Positions 1-8,477 of a stretch of DNA of 64,000 nt are shown here, piece by piece; positions within the stretch are counted from its first letter, which is position 1, and every line of letters begins with the position of its first letter. The DNA is taken from assembly GCF_001642805.2 (NCBI RefSeq), contig NZ_CP016948.1, positions 2,418,001 through 2,482,000 on the forward strand, read 5' to 3'. The translations under genes were made by a program, and so were the position numbers. The notes under the pieces are model-generated. The model searched no databases. It saw nothing but the letters and a program-made list of their open reading frames with translations, and was not told where the DNA came from. This DNA is from Serratia surfactantfaciens (GTDB taxonomy: Bacteria > Pseudomonadota > Gammaproteobacteria > Enterobacterales > Enterobacteriaceae).

Positions 1-283
1 GCAGTTTGGCGGTCACCATCACCGCCGCCACGTTTTTCAGCTGCATGTTGGTGCCCGGCGGCACGGTGATGCCCAGCTGCGACAACATGTTGCTCAGGCT
101 CTGGGTGGTGAACGGCGTCTGCATGGTCTGGTCGCCGGAGCCGTCCAGCCCCACCACCAGGCCGTAGCCAATCAGGGCGTTGTCTCGCACGCCCTGCACC
201 GTCACCAGATCGCGGATGCGCTCCGCCGCCGCCGGCAAGCACACCAGCCCGACGCACAGCGCGATAAACCATTTTTTCAGCAT
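1..283 (-). CDS. flgI: Flagellar P-ring protein FlgI, N-terminal part (cut by window edge)
   Basis: FlgI forms the periplasmic P ring around the flagellar rod. Only the first 94 codons are inside the window. They begin with [13 protein letters not shown] and a short Sec signal peptide that ends near LPAAA. The mature start [15 protein letters not shown] and the following [15 protein letters not shown] are typical of FlgI. The start at 283 is 10 bases from the flgH stop, so both genes are in the leftward flgBCDEFGHI operon. The rest of the gene, and probably flgJ and flgKL, lie beyond the left edge. Confidence 0.95.
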   Translation of the reverse strand, partial: MLKKWFIALCVGLVCLPAAAERIRDLVTVQGVRDNALIGYGLVVGLDGSGDQTMQTPFTTQSLSNMLSQLGITVPPGTNMQLKNVAAVMVTAKL

Positions 284-293
284 CAGTCAATCC

Positions 294-1013
294 TTAGAAC
301 GGTGAAACATTTAAGAAGAAGCGCTGCAGCCAGCCCATGGTCTGCGCTTCGTTGATATAGCCATTGCCGACGTATTCGATACGCGCATCCGCCACCTGCG
401 TCGAGGTGACCGAGTTGTTGCCGCTGATGGTGCGCGGGTTGACGACGCCGGAGAAACGAATGAATTCGGTGCCCTGGTTGATGGCGATCTGTTTTTCCCC
501 CACCACGTGCAGGTTGCCGTTGGCCAGCACCTGGTTGACCGTCACCGTAATGGTGCCGTTGAAGGTGTTGTTGGCGTTGGCGCCGCCCTTGCCGCCGAAG
601 GTGCTGTCGCCGGAAATGTCCATATCGGCGCGCGCATTGCCCAACAGGCCGTCGAGGTAACGCGGCGAGGTGGCGACGCCGAACTTGCTGGCGCCGTTGC
701 GGCTGGCGTTGGCGGAGGAACTCTTGCTGGCGCTGACGTTTTCCTGCAGCACGATGGTCAGGGTGTCACCGACGTTGCGCGGACGGCGGTCTTCGAACAG
801 CGGCTGATAGCCATAGTTCATCGGCTGCACCGTCTGGAAGATCGAGCCGTTCGGCATCGGCGCGCTGGCCGGCGCGGGCTGCGCCGTGGTCGCGCCGTCC
901 ACCAGCGGTTTGTGCGGGATATAAGCGCAGCCGCTCAGCGTCAGCATCACCATTCCCGCCAGCCAGCGTTGTCCCTGCCGCGGCAGGATTGCCATCGAAT
1001 ATGTGGTTACCAC
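294..1013 (-). CDS. flgH: Flagellar L-ring lipoprotein FlgH
   Basis: FlgH builds the outer-membrane L ring of the flagellar basal body. A lipobox (LTLSGC) follows the hydrophobic signal segment. The body matches the family strongly: [20 protein letters not shown], then [14 protein letters not shown], and an end at [14 protein letters not shown]. The GTG at 1013 has AAAGG about 8 bases upstream and gives 239 aa. An ATG at 995 (MAILPRQG) gives 233 aa, nearer the usual 232, so the start is uncertain. The gene lies between flgG and flgI in the rod/ring operon. Confidence 0.95.
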   Translation of the reverse strand: MVTTYSMAILPRQGQRWLAGMVMLTLSGCAYIPHKPLVDGATTAQPAPASAPMPNGSIFQTVQPMNYGYQPLFEDRRPRNVGDTLTIVLQENVSASKSSSANASRNGASKFGVATSPRYLDGLLGNARADMDISGDSTFGGKGGANANNTFNGTITVTVNQVLANGNLHVVGEKQIAINQGTEFIRFSGVVNPRTISGNNSVTSTQVADARIEYVGNGYINEAQTMGWLQRFFLNVSPF

Positions 1014-1078
1014 GGGTATCGCCTTTGTTTCACGAAAGAGAATGACGGGCGCGGCATGCCGGGCCCGTCAATGACAGA

Positions 1079-1864
<786 letters not shown>

Positions 1865-1879
1865 TTATTTCCTTGCTGC

Positions 1880-2635
1880 TTAACTCAATGAGAGCAGTGA
1901 GTTGGCACGCTGTTCGTTTTCATCCACGCTGTGGATGACTTTCATTTGCATTTCAAAGCGACGGGCGTTGGCGATCATATCGACCATGGTTTCCATCGGC
2001 TTGACGTTGCTGCCTTCCAGCACGCCCGGCATCACCCGCACCTGCGGATCGTTTTGCAACTGATTGCCGCGCTGCTGTTGGGTTTCCGGCGTCAGGCGAA
2101 ACAGCCCGTCGTCGCCGCGCATCACTTCGCGCGCATCGGCTTTGACCAGCTTCAGGCGGCCGATCTGCGCGATGGTGTTCGGCGGATCGCCGGCGTTCAG
2201 CGCCGAAATGGTGCCGTCGGCCGCGATGGTGATCTCCGCCGACGGCGGCACCTCGATCGGGCCGCCGTCGCCCATCAGCGGCATCCCCTGCACCGTCAAC
2301 TGCCCGGTGGAGGAGATCTGAATGTTGCCGTTGCGGGTGTAAGCTTCACCGCCGCCTGGCAGACTCACCGCCAGGAAACCGTCCTGCTGCAGCGCCACGT
2401 CCAGCGGACGCGCCGTGTAGTTCAGCGCGCCCTGGCTCATGTCGGCGCCGGGCGTCGAGGCCGTCACCAAGGTGCGTGTCGCCATGCTCGGCCCGTCGAC
2501 CGGCACCGCGCGCAACGCGGCGAGCTGGGCGCGAAAGCCCGGCGTCGACGCGTTGGCCAGGTTGTTGGCGGTAATGGACTGCTGTTCCAGCGTTTGGCGC
2601 GCCGCGCCCATCGCGGTATAAATCGCGTGATCCAT
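1880..2635 (-). CDS. flgF: Flagellar proximal rod protein FlgF
   Basis: FlgF is a proximal rod subunit exported by the flagellar type III apparatus. The 251 aa match the usual length. The N-terminus (MDHAIYTAMGAARQTLEQQ, then ITANNLANASTPGFRAQL) and the C-terminal SNVKPMETMVDMIANARRFE are the paired terminal motifs of the rod/hook family. It sits between flgE and flgG and shares their operon. Confidence 0.97.
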   Translation of the reverse strand: MDHAIYTAMGAARQTLEQQSITANNLANASTPGFRAQLAALRAVPVDGPSMATRTLVTASTPGADMSQGALNYTARPLDVALQQDGFLAVSLPGGGEAYTRNGNIQISSTGQLTVQGMPLMGDGGPIEVPPSAEITIAADGTISALNAGDPPNTIAQIGRLKLVKADAREVMRGDDGLFRLTPETQQQRGNQLQNDPQVRVMPGVLEGSNVKPMETMVDMIANARRFEMQMKVIHSVDENEQRANSLLSLS

Positions 2636-2647
2636 AACTCGGCCCTA

Positions 2648-3871
2648 TTAGCGCAGGCTAACCAGCGTCTGCAGGATTGAGTCCTGCGTCTTGATGGTCT
2701 GGGCGTTGGACTGGTAGTTACGCTGTGCGACGATCATGTTCACCAGCTCCTGGCTCAGATCGACGTTGGAAGATTCCAGCGCGCCGCTGGTCAGCTTGCC
2801 GAAGCCGCCGCCGCCCGCCAGACCAACGCGCGGCTGGCCGGACGCGCCGGTTTCCTGCCAAACGTTATCGCCCTGCGACGCCAGCCCTTCCGGGTTGGAG
2901 AAGTTGGTCATGACGATCTGACCCAACAGCTGGGTCTGCTGGTTGGAGTAGATACCCACCACTGTGCCGTCGTTGTTGATCTGATAGCCCGTGTATTCAC
3001 CGGCGGCATAGCCGTCCTGCGATACCTTGCTCACCGAGTCGCTGCCCACGTTCTGCTGCATACTGCCGGCGAAGCTCAGGGTGAAGTTTTGCGCCGGCGC
3101 ACCGTCTTTGGCGGTCATCGGGATCACCATGCTGAACTCGCCCGGCGCGCCGTTGGTGCTGGTGGTTTTCACCAGGTTGCCGCTTTCGCTGAACTCCATG
3201 GTGCCGGCGTCAACCGGTGCAGCGCTGCCGTCCTGGGTGTAGACCTGCCACTTGTTGTTTTCGGTCTTCACGAAGTAAGCGTTGATGTTGTGCGCGTTAC
3301 CCAGCGAGTCGTAAGCGGTGATGGTGTTGACGTAGTTGTAGCTGTCCTGCTTGGTCGGATCGAACTTCGTGTTCTCCGGCACTTTATGGGTGGACTTCAG
3401 GTTGGCCACCATCTGGCCGGAGGTGGACGCCTTGGCGTTCATCATGCCTTCAGGAATGCTCAGCGGCACCGGGTTGGCGCCCTGCTGGATGGTCGGCGGG
3501 GAACCGGCCGCCGGGTAGCCGGTCAGCTGCAGGCCCTGCATGTTGGTCAGGTTGCGGTTTTCGTCCAGCTTGAACTGGCCATTGCGGGTATAGAAGATGC
3601 CGCCATCTTTATCCTGCATGCGGAAGAAACCGTTGCCGTTGATGGCGATATCCAGTGAACGGCTGGTACCGGTGGTGGTGCCGCCCTTGAAGTTCTGGGT
3701 GATGCCGGACACTTTGACGCCCAGACCGACCTGCGAACCAGCGAACATGTCGGCGAAAGATACGCTGCCGGATTTGAAGCCCGCGGTCGCAGAGTTGGCG
3801 ATGTTGTTACCGATCACGTCCAGGTTGGTTGCTGCCGCGTTCAAGCCGCTGACTGCCTGAGAAAAGGCCAT
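2648..3871 (-). CDS. flgE: Flagellar hook protein FlgE
   Basis: FlgE polymerises into the hook, the flexible joint between rod and filament. The 407 aa compare with 402 in E. coli. The N-terminal MAFSQAVSGLNAAATNLDV and IGNNIANSATAGFKSG are followed by a long variable central region exposed on the hook surface. The C-terminus has SNVDLSQELVNMIVAQRNYQ and ILQTLVSLR. Twelve bases separate it from flgF. FlgD, the hook cap, is encoded just upstream. Confidence 0.97.
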   Translation of the reverse strand: MAFSQAVSGLNAAATNLDVIGNNIANSATAGFKSGSVSFADMFAGSQVGLGVKVSGITQNFKGGTTTGTSRSLDIAINGNGFFRMQDKDGGIFYTRNGQFKLDENRNLTNMQGLQLTGYPAAGSPPTIQQGANPVPLSIPEGMMNAKASTSGQMVANLKSTHKVPENTKFDPTKQDSYNYVNTITAYDSLGNAHNINAYFVKTENNKWQVYTQDGSAAPVDAGTMEFSESGNLVKTTSTNGAPGEFSMVIPMTAKDGAPAQNFTLSFAGSMQQNVGSDSVSKVSQDGYAAGEYTGYQINNDGTVVGIYSNQQTQLLGQIVMTNFSNPEGLASQGDNVWQETGASGQPRVGLAGGGGFGKLTSGALESSNVDLSQELVNMIVAQRNYQSNAQTIKTQDSILQTLVSLR

Positions 3872-3925
3872 GTTATTCTCCGAATAGTGGTCAGGCTATC
3901 GTCCGATTGAGCCTGATGCTTAGGG

Positions 3926-4603
3926 TTATAAGATCTGTCGCACGTCTTCCAGGGTGGCGTTGCCCGCCAGGCCGAGATCCAGCTTGGCGCCGTTGCCGTC
4001 GCGGATCACGCCGTTCACCAGGCCGAAATGCAGGCTGCGCGCCACCAGTTGCTCGCCGTTGCCTTTGGCGTTGACGGCCACTTTGTAGGCGCCGTCGGGC
4101 GCGGTGGTGCCGTCATCCAGCGAACCGTCCCAGGTGAAGGCGTGCACGCCGGCGGTCAGACCGCCAATTTCGATGGTGCGCACGACCTGCCCGCTGGCAT
4201 TGGTAATGGTGGCGGTCACCTGATCGGCTGCGCGCTCCAGTTCTACGCCGAACGGCGTGGTGCTGACCTTGCCGTCCTTGCTGCCGACCAGAATATTGTT
4301 GCCCGGCACCATCACGCCGTGACCGATCAACGCAGTGGCCTGCAGCGACTGGTTGCTGTTGATCTGGCCGGAGATCGAGCCCAGCGTGGTGTTGAGTTTT
4401 TCGATGCCCTGAACGGTGTTGATCTGCGCCAGCTGCGAAGTCAGCTCGTTGTTCTGCATCGGGTTGGTCGGATCCTGGTTTTTCAACTGCGCGACCAACA
4501 GCGTCAGGAAGCTGTTGTGCAGATCCTGACTGTTGGTGGTCTTACTGTTGTTACCGATGACGGTGTTGTCCAACGACTCGTTAGTGGTTGCGGCGATAGC
4601 CAT
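3926..4603 (-). CDS. flgD: Hook-capping scaffold protein FlgD
   Basis: FlgD caps the growing hook and guides FlgE assembly, then leaves. The 225 aa compare with 231 in E. coli. The N-terminal export and assembly region contains FLTLLVAQLKNQDPTNPMQN, a hallmark of FlgD. The C-terminal part has the FlgD tudor/Ig-like fold motif (GLTAGVHAFTWDGSLDDGT). The gene lies between flgC and flgE. Confidence 0.97.
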   Translation of the reverse strand: MAIAATTNESLDNTVIGNNSKTTNSQDLHNSFLTLLVAQLKNQDPTNPMQNNELTSQLAQINTVQGIEKLNTTLGSISGQINSNQSLQATALIGHGVMVPGNNILVGSKDGKVSTTPFGVELERAADQVTATITNASGQVVRTIEIGGLTAGVHAFTWDGSLDDGTTAPDGAYKVAVNAKGNGEQLVARSLHFGLVNGVIRDGNGAKLDLGLAGNATLEDVRQIL

Positions 4604-4615
4604 GGGAATCTCCGG

Positions 4616-5020
4616 TTACTGACCCAGCGTCAGGGTTTTCATCATCATCGACTTGGTGGTGTTGAGCACCTCGACGTTGGCCTGGTAGCTGCGCGAAGCG
4701 GAGATGGTGTTGACCATTTCCCCGACTACGTCCACGTTCGGCATGCGCACGTAACCCTTGGCGTCCGCCAGCGGATTACCCGGCTGATACACCAGGCGCT
4801 CGGGCGCCGGATCGTCCACCACCTGGGCGACGCGCACCCCGCCGGTCGGTTGTCCAGGCGCTGCGGCGACCTGGAACACCACCTGCTTGGCGCGGTAAGG
4901 TTCACCGTCCGGGCCGGTCACGCTGTCGGCGTTGGCCATGTTGCTGGCGCTGACGTTCATGCGCTGAGACTGCGCCGATAACGCCGAGCCGGAGATATCA
5001 AAAATGTTCAGTAAAGACAT
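4616..5020 (-). CDS. flgC: Flagellar proximal rod protein FlgC
   Basis: FlgC is a proximal rod subunit. The 134 aa equal the E. coli length. It starts [20 protein letters not shown] with [11 protein letters not shown], and ends with [19 protein letters not shown] and MKTLTLGQ, all typical. The start is 5 bases from the flgB stop and the stop is 12 bases from flgD, so the genes are co-transcribed. Confidence 0.97.
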   Translation of the reverse strand: MSLLNIFDISGSALSAQSQRMNVSASNMANADSVTGPDGEPYRAKQVVFQVAAAPGQPTGGVRVAQVVDDPAPERLVYQPGNPLADAKGYVRMPNVDVVGEMVNTISASRSYQANVEVLNTTKSMMMKTLTLGQ

Positions 5021-5025
5021 GCGCC

Positions 5026-5439
5026 TTATCCTTGTTGCAGCACGGACATCATCCCTTTGATCTGACCGTTGAGCAGCGTCAGGTCGGTCTGATATTTCAG
5101 GCTGTTATCGGCAAAGTTGGTGCGTTCGCGATCCATGTCCACCGTATTGCCGTCCATCGACGGCTGATCCGGCACTCGGAACAGCAGATCAAGCTGTGGC
5201 GGCTGCATGGTCTGCGCCGGGATGTGGCGCGCCGCCGTCAGGTTCAGCGCCATGCCGTTGCCGTTGACGCGCCCTTGTTCCAGCACCTTGTTCAATTGGC
5301 TGGCGAAATCGATATCCCGCGCCTGATAACCCGGCGTGTCTGCGTTGGCGATGTTGGCGGCCAGAATTTCCTGCCGCTGGGCGCGCAAGTTCAGCGCCTC
5401 TTGGCCAAAGCGCAGAGCCGCGTCCAGTTTGTCGAGCAT
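5026..5439 (-). CDS. flgB: Flagellar proximal rod protein FlgB
   Basis: FlgB is the rod subunit nearest the MS ring and the first gene of the flgBCDEFGHI operon. The 137 aa compare with 138 in E. coli. The N-terminus ([16 protein letters not shown]) and the motif [20 protein letters not shown] are diagnostic. It is divergent from flgA across a 160-base gap, the usual place for FlhDC-dependent class 2 promoters. I did not identify individual promoter elements there. Confidence 0.97.
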   Translation of the reverse strand: MLDKLDAALRFGQEALNLRAQRQEILAANIANADTPGYQARDIDFASQLNKVLEQGRVNGNGMALNLTAARHIPAQTMQPPQLDLLFRVPDQPSMDGNTVDMDRERTNFADNSLKYQTDLTLLNGQIKGMMSVLQQG

Positions 5440-5599
5440 GCTCCCTCCGCGAGGTTAGAATTTGGAGTCGACAGCATAAACGCCCGCCGTGCCACCCTAT
5501 CGCGGGAATAAACGCAAAATGGGGCGCTATTTATCTGCTTAGCCTGCGCGCGCTGCGGGTACACTTACGCGTATCCCGATGAAGCTTGAGAAGATGACG

Positions 5600-6253
5600 A
5601 TGAAAGGTAAAATGCTGCTGCTTATCGGCCTGCTGTGCAGTCTGAACGCGCGCGCCGACGATCTGGCGACGCAAATCGAAAGCTTCATCAAAGGCAAATT
5701 CAACGGCGAACCGGTGCAGGTGAAAGTGCGGGTGCGCACGCCGCCGAACCAATGGCCCGCTTGCGAACTGCCGCAGCTGTCGCTGTCGCCCAATGCGCGG
5801 ATCGGCGGCAATGTCAGCATTTCGGCGCGCTGTGGCCAGGAGCGACGTTTTATTCAGACGCAGGTGCAAGTGTTCGGCCGTTATCTCGTGTCGGCACGCG
5901 GCATCAGCGCCGGCGCCCGATTGACGGCGGCGGATCTGACGTTGAAGCAGGGTCGGCTCGATACCCTGCCGCCGCGCGCGCTGACCGAACCGGGCAAAGC
6001 GTTAGGCGCCGTCAGCCTGCGCAATATCAGCCCCGGCCAGCCGCTGACGCTCGCCATGCTGCGCCGCGCCTGGCTTATCAAAGCCGGGCAACCGGTGCAG
6101 GTCACCGCGCAGGGCGAAGGATTTAACATCAGCGGCGCGGGTAAGGCGATGAACAACGCCGCCGCCGAAGACAGCGTGCGCGTGCGCATGGCGTCCGGGC
6201 AAATCGTCAGCGGCGTGGTCGGGGACGACGGCGCGATTCGCATTACGTTATAA
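5600..6253 (+). CDS. flgA: P-ring assembly chaperone FlgA
   Basis: FlgA is a periplasmic chaperone needed for P-ring (FlgI) assembly. The chosen ATG at 5600 has GAGAAG six bases upstream and opens a clean signal peptide (MKGKMLLLIGLLCSLNARA) for a 217 aa protein. ATGs at 5579 and 5594 are in frame but have worse ribosome-site spacing. The C-terminal half carries the SAF/FlgA motifs LKQGRLDTLPPRAL, AGQPVQVTAQGEGFNISG and VRMASGQIVSG. It is divergent from flgB and upstream of flgMN. Confidence 0.95.
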   Translation: MKGKMLLLIGLLCSLNARADDLATQIESFIKGKFNGEPVQVKVRVRTPPNQWPACELPQLSLSPNARIGGNVSISARCGQERRFIQTQVQVFGRYLVSARGISAGARLTAADLTLKQGRLDTLPPRALTEPGKALGAVSLRNISPGQPLTLAMLRRAWLIKAGQPVQVTAQGEGFNISGAGKAMNNAAAEDSVRVRMASGQIVSGVVGDDGAIRITL

Positions 6254-6258
6254 AAAAG

Positions 6259-6285
6259 TAAAGGTTCCGCCAACCTTGCCGATAA
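6259..6285 (+). promoter_or_regulatory. Sigma-28 (FliA) class 3 promoter of flgM
   Basis: TAAAGGTT, an 11-base spacer and GCCGATAA form an essentially perfect FliA promoter (consensus TAAAGTTT-N11-GCCGATAA). It begins just after the flgA stop and lies about 100 bases before the flgM start. It allows flgMN to be transcribed late, once FliA is free, in addition to read-through from flgA. Confidence 0.9.
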
Positions 6286-6382
6286 GACAAATCAAGCAGC
6301 ATTTTATTGGCCACCAGGGCCGCAACACTTTCATTGCAGCGTCGTCGACCGCAAGCGGCGACGGCGTAAACGGAGATGGACC

Positions 6383-6694
6383 ATGAGTATCGATCGCACC
6401 CAGCGGTTACAGCCGGTTTCCACTGTGCAACCGCGTGAAACCCCGGCCGACAACCCGCTCCAACCGCGTAAGGCCGCCGTGGCCGAAACCGCCGTCAGCG
6501 GCACCCAGGTCAAACTGAGCGAGGCACAGGCGCGCCTGATGCAGCCGGGCACCCAGGATATCGATATGGGCCGGGTCGAAGCCATCAAGCAGGCGATCCG
6601 CAACGGTGAACTGAAAATGGACGCCGGCAAAATCGCCGACGCGCTGCTGCAAGACGCGCAGAGCGATATTCAATGGATCGCCGGCCGCGACTGA
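6383..6694 (+). CDS. flgM: Anti-sigma-28 factor FlgM
   Basis: FlgM binds and inhibits FliA until the hook-basal body is complete, then it is exported. The 103 aa compare with 97 in E. coli. It starts [16 protein letters not shown]. The C-terminal FliA-binding region contains [31 protein letters not shown] and [14 protein letters not shown] sequence precedes the start. A FliA promoter lies directly upstream, which gives feedback control of the inhibitor. Confidence 0.97.
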   Translation: MSIDRTQRLQPVSTVQPRETPADNPLQPRKAAVAETAVSGTQVKLSEAQARLMQPGTQDIDMGRVEAIKQAIRNGELKMDAGKIADALLQDAQSDIQWIAGRD

Positions 6695-6734
6695 CAGCGC
6701 GGCGGCGGGTAGCGGTAAAGGATAAGTCATCACT

Positions 6735-7169
6735 ATGGAAAACCTGGCACAACTGCTGGATAAACTGTTGGAAACCCTGCAGGCGCTCAATGGCGTGCTG
6801 GAGGAAGAGCACGACTTGCTGTGTGCCGGTCAACTGCCCGGTGTGGCATTGCAGCGCGTCACCGACGCCAAAAGCCAACTGCTGGCAACGGTCGCCTATC
6901 TCGAGCAGCAGCGTCTGGGGCAGGAGAAAGCCTGCGGGCAACGCGCCCCTTACGCCAGCCATGCGCCCCTGGCCGATCGCTGGCAGCGCGTTCAGTTGCT
7001 GAGCCAAACGCTGCGCGAGAAGAACCAGCACAATGGCCTGCTGCTCAATCAGCAGATCGACCATAACGCCCAGGCGCTGTCGATCCTCAGCAAAAACAAC
7101 AAATCGCTGTATGGCCCGGACGGCCAGTCGCACGTCGGCAGCCTGCTCGGCAGAAAAATCGGCGTCTGA
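6735..7169 (+). CDS. flgN: Flagellar export chaperone FlgN
   Basis: FlgN is the cytoplasmic chaperone for the hook-filament junction proteins FlgK and FlgL. The 144 aa compare with about 138 in E. coli. The sequence is largely helical with a leucine-rich N-terminus (MENLAQLLDKLLETLQALNG, VLEEEHDLL), and the C-terminal SLYGPDGQSHVGSLLG is a conserved FlgN ending. It is 40 bases after flgM, in the same operon. Confidence 0.95.
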   Translation: MENLAQLLDKLLETLQALNGVLEEEHDLLCAGQLPGVALQRVTDAKSQLLATVAYLEQQRLGQEKACGQRAPYASHAPLADRWQRVQLLSQTLREKNQHNGLLLNQQIDHNAQALSILSKNNKSLYGPDGQSHVGSLLGRKIGV

Positions 7170-7181
7170 CCTGCCCCATTT

Positions 7182-7206
7182 CGCCCGGTGTACGTGTCGC
7201 CGGGCG
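7182..7206 (+). terminator. GC-rich hairpin after flgN
   Basis: CGCCCGG, an 11-base loop and CCGGGCG form a stem 13 bases after the flgN stop. There is no clear run of T after it, so it is only a possible transcription end for flgMN. Confidence 0.35.
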
Positions 7207-7356
7207 CAGCTTTATCGGCTTTTGCGCCTCCCTTCGCATTTTCCCCTTGTCGTTTTCTGAGTTCCCTTAACGTTATGCGCCAGCCTGCGCAGAACGGATA
7301 TTTGCCTGTTCCCCATCACTCCCTATTTCGTCATCTTAGCTCGGTCGTTAAACATC

Positions 7357-7383
7357 TTGATCTATACCCATTAAGGGTATATT
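7357..7383 (+). promoter_or_regulatory. Promoter and operator of the HigBA-type module
   Basis: TATACCC, five bases (ATTAA) and GGGTATA form a perfect inverted repeat at 7363-7381. It is overlapped by a -35-like TTGATC (7357-7362) and a -10-like TATATT (7378-7383), 15 bases apart. The repeat lies 19 bases before the toxin start. It is the expected place and shape for autoregulation by the HTH antitoxin. The function is inferred. Confidence 0.6.
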
Positions 7384-7399
7384 TTCACATGGAGAGTGA

Positions 7400-7771
7400 A
7401 TGACCGACATTTATCTCACAAAAGCCTTCCAGACATTTGCCAGCGACGAACGCATCAGTGACGCCACGATAGTGAAAGCGGCGCAAGAGATGCAAAATCA
7501 GTTGTACGACGCCAATCTCGGTGGTTGCGTTTACAAAAAACGCATCGCCCGGATGGGGAGTGGAAAACGGCGCGGGTATCGGGTATTAATCGCAACGGCA
7601 GATGAAGGCAGGATCTTTTTCATGTATGGCTTTGCCAAAAACGAAAGAGACAACATCAATCAGGATGAGTTAATTTCCTGGCGGCATTTGGCGGCGCTGT
7701 ATCTGGATTATTCACCATTCAGGCTGTATCAACTGGTCAACTGCGGGGAATTAATAAGGTTACAACTATGA
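7400..7771 (+). CDS. RelE/HigB-family toxin
   Basis: This is a predicted type II toxin, probably a ribosome-dependent mRNA endonuclease of the RelE superfamily. The 123 aa include AAQEMQNQLYDANLGGCVYK, RIARMGSGKRRGYRVLIAT and IFFMYGFAKNERDNI. The last two are typical of HigB/RelE toxins, with a basic surface followed by the strand carrying FMYGFAKNE. The start has GGAGAG just upstream. Its stop overlaps the antitoxin start (ATGA), a toxin-first order as in HigBA. The pair lies between flgN and flhE, which is normally uninterrupted flagellar DNA in enterobacteria, so insertion is likely. The exact target is unknown. Confidence 0.85.
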   Translation: MTDIYLTKAFQTFASDERISDATIVKAAQEMQNQLYDANLGGCVYKKRIARMGSGKRRGYRVLIATADEGRIFFMYGFAKNERDNINQDELISWRHLAALYLDYSPFRLYQLVNCGELIRLQL

Positions 7772-8070
7772 GCAAGATGCTGAAATCGATCCACCAGGAA
7801 GTTCAGGGCCTGCATCGCGCCGGTTTCGTCGATGACGTGACCATGCGCACCTTCGACATGCTGTGCCTGCGGCCGGTGAAACAGTTCGGGCCGGCCGAGA
7901 TCCGCGCGCTGCGCGAACGGGAAAACGTCAGTCAGCCAGTGTTCGCGCTGTATCTCAACGTCAGCAAAAAAGCGGTGCAGAAATGGGAGCGCGGCGAAGC
8001 GCAACCGAACTCCGCCGCGATGAAGCTGTTGACGTTGGTGGAACGCAACGGCCTGCAAATTTTGGCCTGA
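7768..8070 (+). CDS. HTH (Xre-type) antitoxin, HigA/NadS-like
   Basis: This is the partner antitoxin of the preceding RelE/HigB-like toxin. The 100 aa carry a C-terminal helix-turn-helix (about residues 45-95: FGPAEIRALRERENVSQPVF, ALYLNVSKKAVQKWERGEAQ) that should bind the inverted repeat upstream of the toxin. The N-terminal 40 residues (SMLKSIHQEV-like helix, MRTFDMLCL) probably contact the toxin. It overlaps the toxin stop by four bases. Its own stop is only two bases from the convergent flhE stop, with no terminator between them. Confidence 0.85.
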   Translation: MSKMLKSIHQEVQGLHRAGFVDDVTMRTFDMLCLRPVKQFGPAEIRALRERENVSQPVFALYLNVSKKAVQKWERGEAQPNSAAMKLLTLVERNGLQILA

Positions 8071-8072
8071 TC

Positions 8073-8477
8073 CTACTGGTAATTGACGATCACCTGATTG
8101 CCAATCACCCGCAGCGGCGGGTTCAACCCGCCTTGCGACTGCACGTAATAGACAAAGCGCAATTCCGCATTGGCCGGCTCGCCCTGCAGACCGATGCTGC
8201 TACCGCTACCGCCGCCCAGCGGAATGCAGCGGTTCACCGTGCAGAGCTGCGCCTGCAGGCCCACCGGTTCCGGCCCCAGCAAACGGTAGCGCCAGCTGAC
8301 GCTGGTGATGCGCGCGTTGGCGTCCGGCAGTGCGTTCGGCGGCCGCAAACCGGCGGACTCATCGCGCATGCCGCCCTGTTCCAGCGTAACGCCCGCCCCT
8401 TCCGCCACCCAGGAACCAGACACCGCGCCAGCGGCAAGCGGCGCCAACAAACCCAGCAAGCACAAACGGCGTTTCAT
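8073..8477 (-). CDS. flhE: Flagellar protein FlhE
   Basis: FlhE is a periplasmic protein of the flhBAE operon that affects proton leakage through the flagellar export gate and swarming. The start at 8477 overlaps the flhA stop (ATGA) and gives 134 aa with a signal peptide (MKRRLCLLGLLAPLAAGAVS). The mature protein starts GSWVAEGAGVTLEQGG and ends PPLRVIGNQVIVNYQ, both typical of FlhE. Two cysteines (LCTVNRC) could form a disulphide. A longer in-frame reading upstream lies inside flhA and is not real. Confidence 0.95.
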   Translation of the reverse strand: MKRRLCLLGLLAPLAAGAVSGSWVAEGAGVTLEQGGMRDESAGLRPPNALPDANARITSVSWRYRLLGPEPVGLQAQLCTVNRCIPLGGGSGSSIGLQGEPANAELRFVYYVQSQGGLNPPLRVIGNQVIVNYQ

